Counted from the first letter of the stretch, positions 9,600 through 19,158 are shown. The stretch is 64,000 nucleotides of DNA from an uncultured Lachnospiraceae bacterium (GCA_947246015.1 CAMXQE010000002.1:62001-126000); one strand, 5' to 3'. Notes: a model not told the origin generated them from the letters alone. Numbers and translations: made by a program.

Positions 9600-10869
9600 T
9601 TATACCGTGCCATCTTTCCCCTGCATCAAATACACAAACGCTCCACACAAAGCAAACACTGCTCCCATAAATCCTCTGCTTGTATACCAGTAGCACCAGC
9701 CCGCATGCGATTTAGTCACCAGTATCCAAACCATCGGAATAGCAGAAACTGCAAACAATGGAATAACATTGACCCACTCCGCAATCTTTCTTACTTTCCT
9801 ATATTTTATGATAATTCCCACTCCTATTACTGCTGCCAAAAACAAATAAGGCATCTGTACAAATACCTCGATGTTTTTCCATAGAACGCCGAATGCACTC
9901 AACTTTTCTCCCATTATTTCCACATCTCCGGTATGATAGGCAATCCGTAAAAGCACTTCCTCAAAAATATTATCATGCAGAACAAGAAAACAAAGTATCC
10001 ATTTTGCTCCCCACATTCCTAAATATCCAATTCCCCAAAAAATAGACAGCAGAATGACCTGCTTCAAAGCCTTTTTCCATTCATATTCCTCCATAAGCAG
10101 CACTAGGGTCAACGGCATTGTCAATGCCGACATGGGATATGTGAAAAAATCAAAATATACCGTAGCAATTCCAAGGGCAAAGAAGAACACACAGTAACGT
10201 CCCTTTTCACGTAAATATTCATGTTTTTTTAGAATGATGATAAATGATATCAGCACTGTATAATAAATACTGGAAAACTGTAGCGACATAGCTGTTGCCA
10301 CTGGGTTTGCCACTAATATGGCGGCTCCAAAAGGTACAATATACCTTTTTACCCCCCCCCGTCATTAATACCAGTACCCAGGTCAACAGAAAAAATTGCA
10401 GGAACATGTTCAGGTACCGGATGTCTGCATAACTGAAAATCACCAGTAAAGGTTTCAACCATACCAAATAGCCATGCCAATACCTCCCGTAATCAGATTT
10501 TCCGCTCTCTTGCTGATTTTCCCACACATTGGCCACCAATGTCCTGCATCCTGAATTTTCTCCTGCAATATAGACATGTGGTACGGCCATGGCTCTTTCA
10601 AGCACATTCCTCTCCGCATCCTCATCAATAGCGCTCAACAGCATGATAGCATCTGTCTCATTATCCAACTGACTGCCCTTATACCTCTGAACCAGCTGAG
10701 GGTATACCCCCTCTGTGTAAAATATATCGCTTGACTCCACCACTCTTGCCCGCAATAATCCTTCTGGCAGCAGATAAACCAACATCAACAGCAAAGTTCC
10801 GAGCAATACAGAACCAATCAACCACAATGTACAATTTATTAACGTTTCATTCCTTAGTTTTTTCATCAT
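9600..10869 (-). pseudogene. Membrane protein gene split by a nine-G tract (possibly phase-variable)
   Basis: Two overlapping frames together make one polytopic membrane protein of about 422 residues. The first frame (start 10869, MMKKLRNETLINC) runs through two helices and a large outer loop into VLVLMTGGG. It then turns nonsensical (Cys/Trp/Arg-rich) and stops near 10219. The second frame carries hydrophobic sequence without a break from the tract down to 9600 (VPFGAAILVANPVATAMS onward). The switch sits exactly at nine Gs on the coding strand (C9 at 10352-10360). Eight Gs would restore one frame. The product resembles GT-C/DUF6056-like proteins of glycan loci. It may be a slippery phase-variable gene, a true mutation or a sequencing error. 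Confidence 0.75.
10352..10360 (-). repeat. Homopolymer G9 tract within a coding region
   Basis: There are nine consecutive Gs on the coding (minus) strand. They lie at the junction between the two open halves of the membrane-protein gene, right after codons for VLVLMT. Tracts of this length are known slippage sites in surface-glycan genes of other bacteria. Confidence 0.9.
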
Positions 10870-10934
10870 ATTCTTATCCTTTCCTCAATCCACAACCCCA
10901 AAACTGCAATTCTATCCCCACGAAGCGCCCGGTT

Positions 10935-11798
10935 CTATTTCCAAAACTCATACCACTTCGGCTCCTGATACAGTAAATACTGGTATTTGTCGATATTTTC
11001 CCGCAGATAGGCCGGAAATGTATCATCTATTTCCACCTGTGCCATCTGCACATCCCTTCCGAAAATATCCTGATGGGTCTTAATGTTGCGCTTTACCCTG
11101 GATAAAGTCGAACGGTTGTTATATTCCTGATGGGCTGCGCTTTTAATTTTATATTTCACCCGGTCTTCCACCGACTGATTCCTGCCACCTCCCATATAAC
11201 TGAAATGCCATCCCCCGTCCGGAACCCTGACTCCCACTGCTTTCTGCTCTTTATTGCGCAGTTCTTCGGTCGTATATTGCTCCAGCATACGGTAACGGCA
11301 TATCTTAGTCCCCAGCCACATCGGTCTTTCCACACCTTCGAATTCGCCGGTCACAGAGAGCAGCTTGCCGGAAACTTCCTCCATATTCAGATAACAGTAA
11401 AACAACCGCTGCGCCAGCATATAGATTTTTCCGTCTTCCACCGCAGGCAGCAGTTTTTTCAAAGTCTCCGGATTGGGAATCTCATCCACATCGCTGAAAA
11501 TCACGATATCCTCCGGCTTACATCCTGCCAGCCCTCTTGCCACTGCACACTTCTGATGATGATCCCTCGTAAATGCATCACAGTCCATAGGCGTATCCTC
11601 TACCACATTATGGATGATTTTATGCTCAAATTCTTTGAACATCTCTTTGTTTTCCTGATAGAACAGCGGTTTCTTATCGCCGGAAAATGTTACCGTGGAC
11701 TCGCTGATTACAAACCTGTCCACCACATCATCCAAAATGTGCATCCGCAAATACAGGATATCTAACTCATTAAAAAATTGAAAACTATCGTAAACCAT
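10935..11798 (-). CDS. GT17-like glycosyltransferase
   Basis: This 287-residue protein matches the GT17 family (beta-1,4-N-acetylglucosaminyltransferase III-like). It opens with MVYDSFQFFNELDILYLRM, then FVISESTVTFSGDKKPL, and carries the acidic nucleotide-sugar/metal motif IVIFSDVDEIPNP near residue 105 and WHFSYMGG near residue 200. It probably adds a HexNAc in the cytoplasm. The start at 11798 follows AGGAGGAACC. A longer in-frame reading extends into the structured repeat upstream but has no coding support. Confidence 0.85.
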   Translation of the reverse strand: MVYDSFQFFNELDILYLRMHILDDVVDRFVISESTVTFSGDKKPLFYQENKEMFKEFEHKIIHNVVEDTPMDCDAFTRDHHQKCAVARGLAGCKPEDIVIFSDVDEIPNPETLKKLLPAVEDGKIYMLAQRLFYCYLNMEEVSGKLLSVTGEFEGVERPMWLGTKICRYRMLEQYTTEELRNKEQKAVGVRVPDGGWHFSYMGGGRNQSVEDRVKYKIKSAAHQEYNNRSTLSRVKRNIKTHQDIFGRDVQMAQVEIDDTFPAYLRENIDKYQYLLYQEPKWYEFWK

Positions 11799-11812
11799 GG
11801 TTCCTCCTATCT

Positions 11813-12168
11813 TTATTCCAGTTCCGCATATGCCCTCCCAGCGCACCCCTCTTCTAGCTTCATTTCCGGCCGCATAGAACGCGTCCGTAAATGAAGCTGT
11901 GTACTGTCCGGGCATATGCTGTTTTATTCCAGTTCCGCATGTGCCCTCTCAGCGCACCCTCTTCTAGCTTTATTTCCGGCCGCATAAAACGCGTCCGTAA
12001 ATGAAGCTGTGTACTGTCCGGGCATATGCTGTTTTATTTCAGTTCCGCATATGCCCCTCCGGTGCACTCCCTCGTAGCAAAATTTCCGGCCGTTAAAAAC
12101 TCACGTCCGTAAATCCTGCTGTGCTCTGTCCAGACATATGCTGTTTTATTCCGGTTCCGCATATGCCC
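11813..12168. repeat. Three tandem ~111-bp structured intergenic elements
   Basis: The 377-base gap between the DUF5672 and GT17 genes is filled by three head-to-tail units starting at 11813, 11924 and 12034, plus a fourth flank at 12146. Periods are 110-112 bp. On the minus strand each unit starts with GGAACTGGAATAAAACAGC. It then has nested inverted repeats: outer arms GCATATGCCC/GGGCATATGC (11826-11835 with 11910-11919) and a core hairpin with AGCTTCATTT/AAATGAAGCT arms (11856-11898). The two right-hand copies by coordinate order (A and B) are nearly identical; the third is diverged but keeps the architecture. No start codon or frame is conserved. A MITE/REP-like element or a structured 5'-leader are both possible. 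Confidence 0.88.
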
Positions 12169-12175
12169 TATTCTT

Positions 12176-12856
12176 TTAGAATTTTGGATACTGTGCATTC
12201 GTTCCTGCCCATTTATGGAAGACGAAGGGCCGTATTCCCTTTACTTCCGGTATCATGGATTCGTGGCCGAAATATTTCGCCACTTCCAAAGGCGCATATT
12301 TCATTCCTGCTGCCTCGAATAAATGCCGGTTTTTACAGCAGATAAAGCCGTCTTCATTAAAAAATCCATGGTCCGCCTCAAATGGAATTCCCGCTTTGGC
12401 CGGAAATTCCAACAGACGTTTACTCCTGATGGAGACACTGTTTCCTACCCGGCAGATATTCCCGTTTATATCCCGATAGGAAAAATCATCCTTCGGAAGC
12501 GGAAAGGGTGAGCCGATATAATCATAATCCAGAAATTCATCCCGCCACATATCCGGATTTACCACAAATCCATCGTAGTGCACCAGCAGCATAAAATCCG
12601 TATGGATGTATTCGTGCATACGGTAAATCATATCATAATTGAATGCATCAATGTTTTTCAGCTTTTCTATATGCTTATAAGTTATCCCTTTCGGCAGAAA
12701 CAGCGGCTTTCTGTGGGTCACCAGAATCACCTCGCCAAAATCGATATCCTTCATGCTGTACTGCAGTGCTTTGACCGAAGCCTTTACTTTTACACTGTCC
12801 ATAGCCGCCAGCGTCACCTGCGGAAGCTGTAGACGGCCGTTTTTGTATTCACTCAT
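12176..12856 (-). CDS. DUF5672 family protein, likely glycosyltransferase
   Basis: This 226-residue protein matches the DUF5672 family found in polysaccharide loci. It has an N-terminal LPQVTLAAMDSVKVKASVKALQY segment, a middle HTDFMLLVHYDGFVVNPDMW (residues about 85-105), the strand DYIGSPFP, and a late ADHGFFNEDGFICC. The VHYDGF and EDGF patterns resemble metal-binding positions of GT-A enzymes. A glycosyltransferase function is inferred, not established. Start follows GAGGTAAAA and overlaps the upstream GT2 by 8 bp. Confidence 0.75.
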   Translation of the reverse strand: MSEYKNGRLQLPQVTLAAMDSVKVKASVKALQYSMKDIDFGEVILVTHRKPLFLPKGITYKHIEKLKNIDAFNYDMIYRMHEYIHTDFMLLVHYDGFVVNPDMWRDEFLDYDYIGSPFPLPKDDFSYRDINGNICRVGNSVSIRSKRLLEFPAKAGIPFEADHGFFNEDGFICCKNRHLFEAAGMKYAPLEVAKYFGHESMIPEVKGIRPFVFHKWAGTNAQYPKF

Positions 12857-13907
12857 TTTTACCTCGTTTCTGCGCCGTTACCTGCGCATTCCCCGCTCCT
12901 GTGCGGAGGGGTATGATATATTTATCATACAGCTTCACCGTCAGATAATATACATCCGGCAGCAGCAGCGCCAGCTTCATCCGTACCCTGTCTCCTGCCG
13001 CCACATAATCTTTCCCGTAAATCGTGCTGATTGTCCCGTTCTTTTTGTCCTCCCTAAGCTGCTTTATGATTTCCTCCGCAAAGCTTCTTGTCTGTTTCTG
13101 CTCCATAAAATCAATATAATAAAACAACATTCTGCGGTAAAAATGATAGGCCGCCTTGTCTGACAGTTCCGGCATTCCCGCATCCCTGATGTAAGCAATC
13201 TGTTCCCTCCAGAAAGGGATTTCATCCCTCAGTCTGCGCTCCCCTGCCTTTTCGTTCATGATGCTGCCTTCCCTGTCCAGCACATAATTATAATATGCCG
13301 TATCCAGATAAACCAGCCGCTCCATTTTACAGAAAGCTTTCGTCGTAAACATGATATCTTCCGAATTTTTTCCCACCGGAAAACGCATCCCCCGAATCAG
13401 CCGTTCCGAAAATAATTTGCTCCAGACGGAATTATAAATCAGATACCTTTCATCTCCGCAGACATATATTTCCAACGCCTCTGTCTTTGATAATGATACA
13501 CTATTTCCGGTAGAAGCGTCAATAACACCCGTTCTTGTTATCTGTTTATAACGGCAGGCCGCTATCTGCGCCTGTTCCCGTTTACATGCCTCATACATAG
13601 CCCGGTACATGTCCGGCTCAATCCAGTCATCCCCGTCCACAAAGCCGATATAGGCGCCTTTAGCCGTCTCCAGCCCTGCATTTCTGGCATCTGAAAGACC
13701 ACCGTTTGCCTTGTGGATGACCTTTACCCGATTATCCCGTCCCGCATAATCATCACATATCTTTCCCGATATATCCGTGGAACCGTCGTCCACTAAAATA
13801 ATCTCCAGATTCCGGTAGGTCTGGGAAAGAATGGAATCAACGCATCGGGGCAGGTATTCTTTTATGTTATAAACGGCTACAATCACCGAAACCAACTCTT
13901 CCTTCAT
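12849..13907 (-). CDS. GT2 glycosyltransferase
   Basis: This 352-residue GT-A enzyme begins ELVSVIVAVYNIKEYLPRCV. It shows the DDGS motif (IILVDDGSTD) near residue 40, NGGLSDARNAGLE, and the metal-binding FVDGDDW near residue 95. The C-terminal region is the capsule-type GT2 tail with SEDIMFTTKAFCKMERLVYL. The start at 13907 is chosen because GAGGAAAACC lies directly upstream. The more distal in-frame ATGs run into the upstream GT11 gene and lack a site. Confidence 0.9.
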   Translation of the reverse strand: MKEELVSVIVAVYNIKEYLPRCVDSILSQTYRNLEIILVDDGSTDISGKICDDYAGRDNRVKVIHKANGGLSDARNAGLETAKGAYIGFVDGDDWIEPDMYRAMYEACKREQAQIAACRYKQITRTGVIDASTGNSVSLSKTEALEIYVCGDERYLIYNSVWSKLFSERLIRGMRFPVGKNSEDIMFTTKAFCKMERLVYLDTAYYNYVLDREGSIMNEKAGERRLRDEIPFWREQIAYIRDAGMPELSDKAAYHFYRRMLFYYIDFMEQKQTRSFAEEIIKQLREDKKNGTISTIYGKDYVAAGDRVRMKLALLLPDVYYLTVKLYDKYIIPLRTGAGNAQVTAQKRGKNE

Positions 13908-13942
13908 GGTTTTCCTCATTTCTGCGCTGCTTTTTGCGCATA

Positions 13943-14866
13943 TCAGGTTTGTGGATGCAGCGCAGACACAAACTTGCGCTTTACGTTTCCGTCCGCATCT
14001 ATCCTTACCATATCTGCCGTGAAAATATCCTGACAGTCGCAGGTATTCAGCCATTTGACCGGAGCCACCACGCACTTATCCGGCGAAGGATTCAGCCATG
14101 CCCCCCACCAGCTGAAACTGCTGTTGGCAATGATATGGTGCCTGCACTCACTCATCAGCATCAGGTCTATATAGCCGGTCTCTTCCGTGGTTCCTTTGAT
14201 GACCGTAAAACGTCCCGCTCCCTTTTTCCTGCACCACTCTTCCGCCCATTCCGCATCATTGGTAAATACAAAAAAACTGGCACGCGGATATTTTTCCATT
14301 ATATAAGCGGCTGCCCCGTCATAATATGCATCCGTACAGATACCTCCGTATACCTGTTCCGCTTCCAGGTAGTCTCCCCGGCGTATATGGATACTGACGG
14401 ACTCTGTCTGCTTAATCCGTCCGGCATATTCCTCTATGCGGCTTTCCATGCCATCCGGAATTTTGATATTGCGGAACCGGAAGGCTTCCCGCACTTTTGT
14501 TTCAATGTCTTTAAAATAAAGCTCACTTTGAAAACACCCGCACAGATAAGCGCTGTCTTTTTCCAATACTCCGGCATCATAATCCGCAGACTTTTCATGG
14601 TATTCCGCGCTCTTCCTGCCAAACAGCTTACGGCGCAGACGGCTTGGCAGGTCCATGGCCGCGTCTGTCAGCCTGATTACTTCTTCTCTCGATGCCTTCG
14701 GATAATCAATGCCGAACACCCACAGCACAATCGGTCTGGCATTGGCAAGCCGGTATTCCGTCACATCATCAAACTTCACTTCTTTCCCAAGAGAAACCAG
14801 TTTCAGATAAAGCGCATACTGAAACATCTGATTCCCGATTCCCCCTGACATCCGAATAATATCCAT
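13943..14866 (-). CDS. GT11 alpha-1,2-fucosyltransferase
   Basis: This 307-residue protein is a canonical GT11 enzyme. It has MSGGIGNQMFQYALYLKL at the N-terminus, the GDP-fucose-binding motif SVSIHIRRGDY near residue 155, and IIANSSFSWWGAWLNP near residue 250. The family transfers L-fucose from GDP-fucose to the 2-OH of galactose. The complete motifs contrast with the diverged GT11-like protein at 8490. No GDP-fucose synthesis genes are in the window, so the donor would come from elsewhere. Confidence 0.9.
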   Translation of the reverse strand: MDIIRMSGGIGNQMFQYALYLKLVSLGKEVKFDDVTEYRLANARPIVLWVFGIDYPKASREEVIRLTDAAMDLPSRLRRKLFGRKSAEYHEKSADYDAGVLEKDSAYLCGCFQSELYFKDIETKVREAFRFRNIKIPDGMESRIEEYAGRIKQTESVSIHIRRGDYLEAEQVYGGICTDAYYDGAAAYIMEKYPRASFFVFTNDAEWAEEWCRKKGAGRFTVIKGTTEETGYIDLMLMSECRHHIIANSSFSWWGAWLNPSPDKCVVAPVKWLNTCDCQDIFTADMVRIDADGNVKRKFVSALHPQT

Positions 14867-14904
14867 TCCGTTTCCTTCCGCCTCCTTTCGTTCCCCGGCG
14901 CTTC

Positions 14905-16812
14905 TTATCCATTCTGCCGGCTTCGTTTTTCATATTGCGTACACATCCATGCCTGAAACATCAGTATGAACCATATCTGTATCCGCCAGATACCCTTTTC
15001 CGTATAATCCTTCCATATCCTTTCCACCACATCTGCATCCAGTATTCCCTGACGTTCCAATACCTTCCTGTCTATCAGGCTTTCCGCCCACTCCCTTAGT
15101 TCCGGCTTCAACAGCCACTTATCAATGGGAATGCTGAATCCCTTTTTCGGACGTTCCATCATTTCACGGGGAACATAACGGTACAGCACGTCCCGCAGCA
15201 CCTTTTTACCCGTTTTCCCCTCTCTCTTATATTCAATCGGCAGCGACCAGGCAAATTCCACTACATCTTTGTCTAACATCGGTACCCTTGTTTCCAGCGA
15301 AACTGCCATCGCTGCCCGGTCCACTTTCACCAGGATATCATCGGGATGGTACATCAGCATATCCATCAGCATCACATTATGATTGACTTCTTCCAGACAG
15401 CCCTCCTCAAATTCATTGTATTTATAAGGGCAGTATGTGTGAGTCCTGCTGATTTTTTTCGTCAGAGGGTCCGTTTCATATGATATTTCATAGAGCCGGC
15501 CCGGCCCTTTCGCTCCTAAGAGGGTTCCCTTCGTCCGGTAAATGGGATTTTTTGCCAATGGACTGTGAAGCACGAGTCCGCTGCACGGTTTCCGTACGAA
15601 ATACGGGATATGCTTCATCTTATTCCAGATACGCGCCACCGACTCATACGAGGTATACCCGCAGAACAATTCGTCCCCCCCGTCTCCCGAAAGCGATACC
15701 GTCACATGTTCCCTCGTCATCCTGCTTACGAGATACGTCGGTATCTGGGAAGAATCCGCAAAAGGCTCACCGAACATATATGCCAGCTCCGGAATCACGC
15801 CAATTGCATCTTTCTGGGTAATGTACAATTCTGTATGCTCTGTTCCGAGATGGCCGGCAATCTCCTTTGCTGCAGCAGCCTCATTATACCCCTCTTCATC
15901 CATTCCTATGGTAAAACTCCTCACTCTGCCGCCATGCAGTTCCTGCATCAGCGCCACCACCGTACTGCTGTCAATGCCCGCAGACAAAAAAGCCCCCACC
16001 GGCACATCCGCCACCATCTGCTCCCTTATGGATGCTTTTAACAGCCGCTCCAATTCCTCCGACGCTTCCTGTTCACTCCCCTGAAACAAATGTGCCTGCC
16101 CTTTTTGGGCTGTCTCCTTCATGGACCAGAATGCCGATGTACGGATATTTTCCCTGCCAAAAGGCGCTTTCACCGTCAGTATCGTACCCGGTTCCAGCTT
16201 ATAGATTTCCTCATAAACAGAATAGGGCGCCGGAATATAACCATGCGTAAAATATATATCCAGTACCTTCCGGTTGATTGGATTGCGGAATCCGTCCAAT
16301 TCCGCAATAGAACCGATATCCGAGGCAAAAACAAACGTATTTCCGCCGATAAAACCGTAATAGAGTGGTTTTTCTCCCACTCTATCCCTCAGCAGATATA
16401 ATACATGTTCCTTTTTGTCATATAAAGCAATGGCAAACATTCCCTTGCACATGGAAACCGCCTTCTTTACGCCGTACGCCTCCATGGCTTCCAGCAGCAC
16501 CTCCGTGTCTGAGGTTCCGCGGAATCCGTCCGTCTTTTTTTCCTCCCGCAGCCTTGCCGCTATTTTCTTATAATTATAAATCTCCCCGTTGAACGCAATG
16601 ACGTACCTTCCGCTGTGGGATTCCATAGGCTGTGCGCCGTTTGCGGACAAATCCACAATAGAAAGCCGCTTATGCCCGAATACCACTTTCTTATCTTCCG
16701 ATGCCCAGACACCTTCCGCATCCGGCCCCCTATGATGCATCCGCTTATTCATTCTGCTGATATTCGTTCTCCAATCAGCCTCTAAATTACAAAAACCCGC
16801 GATTCCACACAT
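14905..16812 (-). CDS. asnB: Asparagine synthetase B-type amidotransferase
   Basis: This 635-residue glutamine-dependent amidotransferase has the N-terminal nucleophile (MCGIAGF, Cys2), MHHRGPDAEGV, the RLSIVDLS segment, and a synthetase domain with FLSAGIDSSTVVALM (ATP-pyrophosphatase loop) and SLSGDGGDELFCGY. Catalytic and ammonia-channel segments look intact. True AsnB makes asparagine; copies inside surface-glycan loci often amidate uronic acids. Because a UDP-HexNAc dehydrogenase lies at 32956 and a second AsnB-type gene is close by, sugar amidation is plausible. SD AGGAG is eight bases before the ATG. Confidence 0.88.
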   Translation of the reverse strand: MCGIAGFCNLEADWRTNISRMNKRMHHRGPDAEGVWASEDKKVVFGHKRLSIVDLSANGAQPMESHSGRYVIAFNGEIYNYKKIAARLREEKKTDGFRGTSDTEVLLEAMEAYGVKKAVSMCKGMFAIALYDKKEHVLYLLRDRVGEKPLYYGFIGGNTFVFASDIGSIAELDGFRNPINRKVLDIYFTHGYIPAPYSVYEEIYKLEPGTILTVKAPFGRENIRTSAFWSMKETAQKGQAHLFQGSEQEASEELERLLKASIREQMVADVPVGAFLSAGIDSSTVVALMQELHGGRVRSFTIGMDEEGYNEAAAAKEIAGHLGTEHTELYITQKDAIGVIPELAYMFGEPFADSSQIPTYLVSRMTREHVTVSLSGDGGDELFCGYTSYESVARIWNKMKHIPYFVRKPCSGLVLHSPLAKNPIYRTKGTLLGAKGPGRLYEISYETDPLTKKISRTHTYCPYKYNEFEEGCLEEVNHNVMLMDMLMYHPDDILVKVDRAAMAVSLETRVPMLDKDVVEFAWSLPIEYKREGKTGKKVLRDVLYRYVPREMMERPKKGFSIPIDKWLLKPELREWAESLIDRKVLERQGILDADVVERIWKDYTEKGIWRIQIWFILMFQAWMCTQYEKRSRQNG

Positions 16813-16823
16813 CTTCGTCTCTC

Positions 16824-17900
16824 CTATTCTTCTGCCGTCAGCTCCGCAAAATCCCCCTCTTCAATCCGCCTTGCAATGGTTTCTTTTGCCTGCACCAGCT
16901 CCTCTTTCCACTGTCCGTATGCCGCATCCCAGCTTTCATACCCTTCCTGCCCCCGTCTGTCCTCTATGCCGTATTCCGCGGCAATGTACCTGCTTAAGAA
17001 CTCCGTACACTTCTCCGCTCCCAAGGCATTGGTATGTCCGCCGTAATCGCTGAAATCCGAAGCAAAATCCAACCCGATTTCCTCATAATAGTCATTCAGA
17101 TTCAGAAATTCATATCCATACCCCGCAATGATTTTATCCATATAATTGTACATTTTCTGCTTTTCCTCCTCCATCACGGTAGGAGAAAGGATAAACAGCG
17201 CCTGTAAATCATTTTCCTTCAGATATTCTAACAGCTTGTAAAGGCATTCTTCCTGAATTTCCGGCATCGGCACTTTTTCGGTAATGGCTGAAGTATCTAC
17301 TGCCTCGCATGGCCCCACTTCATCCGTCATCACATACCCTTTCTGGTCATCCGCCTTTTCATAACGGAAACAAGCCATCTGTTCCGGCAAAACCATGGTC
17401 TTCCAGTTGGAATGATATTTGAAAATATCAAAGTAATACGTATACCGCTCTGAAACATCCTCCACCATGGCATTGATGGTTTTTATACGGTTCCACGAGT
17501 ATTTGAGATTGTCGGTAACACCTCTTGTATAAGCCATATTATTCGTCAAATCGGTTTCGCTGGCAGTATACATGCGCATCTCAAATACATACAGCTTCGG
17601 CTGCTGGGTCTTTCTGACTTCCTCCACCAGATAAACGGCAGCAACCGGACGCTGCAAATTACTGGATATAGGATATGCCGCAATCCCATACTCCCCCCAC
17701 ATCATCGGCGTGGCATAGTAAGGATACACCGGACTGGAACCTATCATCACCACATCGACTGAATTTTCTTTTTCCGCATAGAATCCCGTGAATCTGTCTT
17801 TCACATCCCCGTTGGTACGGATGATATAAGTAACTGTCATGAGGATGTATAAAAATATTGCTATAAATATGATTGATTGCAAAGCCTGTTTACGTGTCAC
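16824..17900 (-). CDS. Membrane-anchored SGNH-hydrolase-like protein
   Basis: This 358-residue protein has one N-terminal helix (SIIFIAIFLYILMTVTYII) and an extracytoplasmic domain. It shows a block-I-like VDVVMIGSSPVYPYYATP near residue 50 (Ser after Gly) and a C-terminal GGHTNALGAEKCTEFL with the His expected in a catalytic D-x-x-H-like block. This fits SGNH/DltD/AlgJ-like proteins that attach or remove O-acyl groups on exported glycans. The start is GTG with AGGA six bases upstream. The C-terminus is highly acidic (RRIEEGDFAELTAEE). Exact activity is not known. Confidence 0.68.
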   Translation of the reverse strand: MTRKQALQSIIFIAIFLYILMTVTYIIRTNGDVKDRFTGFYAEKENSVDVVMIGSSPVYPYYATPMMWGEYGIAAYPISSNLQRPVAAVYLVEEVRKTQQPKLYVFEMRMYTASETDLTNNMAYTRGVTDNLKYSWNRIKTINAMVEDVSERYTYYFDIFKYHSNWKTMVLPEQMACFRYEKADDQKGYVMTDEVGPCEAVDTSAITEKVPMPEIQEECLYKLLEYLKENDLQALFILSPTVMEEEKQKMYNYMDKIIAGYGYEFLNLNDYYEEIGLDFASDFSDYGGHTNALGAEKCTEFLSRYIAAEYGIEDRRGQEGYESWDAAYGQWKEELVQAKETIARRIEEGDFAELTAEE

Positions 17901-17939
17901 TTTTATTCCTGTTCCTTTCCTGTACCCTTCTTATTTTTT

Positions 17940-17996
17940 TCTCCTGTGTCTTCCTTTTCATTTCATTATTTTTATTCGTTATTTTTATTTGTTATT
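17940..17996 (-). repeat. A-rich short tandem repeat after a stop codon
   Basis: Directly after the TAA of the GT4 gene, the coding strand runs through about three 13-bp units of AAATAACAAATAA type, followed by purine-rich sequence. It lies in the 91-bp gap to the SGNH gene. Confidence 0.6.
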
Positions 17997-19137
17997 TCCG
18001 CTCCATTATTTTGCAAAAATAATCTTCCCATTTTGCATTTATTAAATCAGGATTTAATTTTTCTTTTATTTTTGAAGCGTTTTTGCTTAATTTTTTTGCA
18101 AATTTTTCATCGTTTATAATTTTTTGCAAGTTTTCTTCCATTTGTTCCCAATTGTCCACTTCGGTCAACAATCCATTCACGCCATCCTCTATCAGCTCGG
18201 CAGGCCCTCCTCCTGAACAATCGGTAGCAATAGAAGGTATCCCGAGAGCCATTGCCTCTATTAAAGTATTCGGCATCCCTTCCGAATTGGAAGACAATAC
18301 AAATACGGAAGCCTTATATATCGCATCCGCCACATCGGAAATACTGCCCGGCAGATGCACCCTGTCCTGCAATCCCATTTCCTTTACCTGCTCTGTCAGG
18401 CGGAAACGAAGCTCCCCCTCCCCATAGATAAACAGTTCATAGTCCGGATACTGCTCTGCCAGAGCCGCAAATGCCCTGATAATCAGAATATGGTTTTTGT
18501 TGGCGTCTATGCGCCCGACCGCAACAATCTTCTTTTCACGCTCACCCGCATAAACCTCCCGCATAAAAGCAGGATGAATGGAATTAGGCAGGATAACAGC
18601 CTTCTTCCGCACCGTTTGACTAAAGAAGTCAATGTTTCTACGGCTCTGCAATACCACACCGTCTGCCATCGGAAACAGCACTGCGGCCGCCCGCCGCAGG
18701 GTTTTGGAATAATATTCTTCCTTTGGCTCTCCCCGTACCGATACCACAACCGGAATATGAAGAAAACGGGAAGTCAGAATTGCCATCATATTATTTTTTC
18801 CAATAAAAGAAAGAATCAAATCCGGCTTTGTCTTCTTCCATATCCTCCTCAGCCTGCGGAAACGCTTCATAAAATTTATGACACGGCTCCTTCCAATCTC
18901 TTCTTCCGGTATCTCGGAATAAAGCCTCCTGATTCCCCCGTCGGTTTCATACTCGTTTTCCATGCGGTACTGGGTCACAATGGTAACTGCATAACCCCTT
19001 TGGTAAAAATATCCGGCCAGATTCACCAGTACTCTTTCCGAACCTCCTTTATTCAGAGAGCTGATAAACATGGCAATGTGCTTTTTCTCTTTATGTTTTT
19101 CTTCCTTATACCTTTTTTCCTTATGCACTTTTTCCAT
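17992..19137 (-). CDS. GT4 glycosyltransferase
   Basis: This GT-B enzyme (about 381 residues) has the entry HIAMFISSLNKGGSERVLVN, a donor-domain start IVAVGRIDANKNH, and VLSSNSEGMPNTLIEAMALG with the E-x7-E region, then GGGPAELIEDGVNGLL. It closely resembles the GT4 at 21824 in these motifs. The N-terminus is an odd Lys/Glu/His run (KVHKEKRYKEEKHKEKKH) encoded by a short purine-rich repeat. The start at 19137 has GGAG six bases upstream; an in-frame ATG at 19149 has no clear site. Confidence 0.88.
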   Translation of the reverse strand: MEKVHKEKRYKEEKHKEKKHIAMFISSLNKGGSERVLVNLAGYFYQRGYAVTIVTQYRMENEYETDGGIRRLYSEIPEEEIGRSRVINFMKRFRRLRRIWKKTKPDLILSFIGKNNMMAILTSRFLHIPVVVSVRGEPKEEYYSKTLRRAAAVLFPMADGVVLQSRRNIDFFSQTVRKKAVILPNSIHPAFMREVYAGEREKKIVAVGRIDANKNHILIIRAFAALAEQYPDYELFIYGEGELRFRLTEQVKEMGLQDRVHLPGSISDVADAIYKASVFVLSSNSEGMPNTLIEAMALGIPSIATDCSGGGPAELIEDGVNGLLTEVDNWEQMEENLQKIINDEKFAKKLSKNASKIKEKLNPDLINAKWEDYFCKIMERK

Positions 19138-19158
19138 ATGCTTCTCCATCCATAAGGT

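Noticed and set aside
11799-11915. Extension of the GT17 reading frame upstream (MPGQYTASFTDAF...)
   Set aside because: It is encoded by the structured repeat, is not kept in frame in the other copies, and the strong AGGAGG site fits the ATG at 11798.
11813-12168. CRISPR array
   Set aside because: Units are about 111 bp, nearly identical throughout, and lack unique spacers; no cas genes are present.
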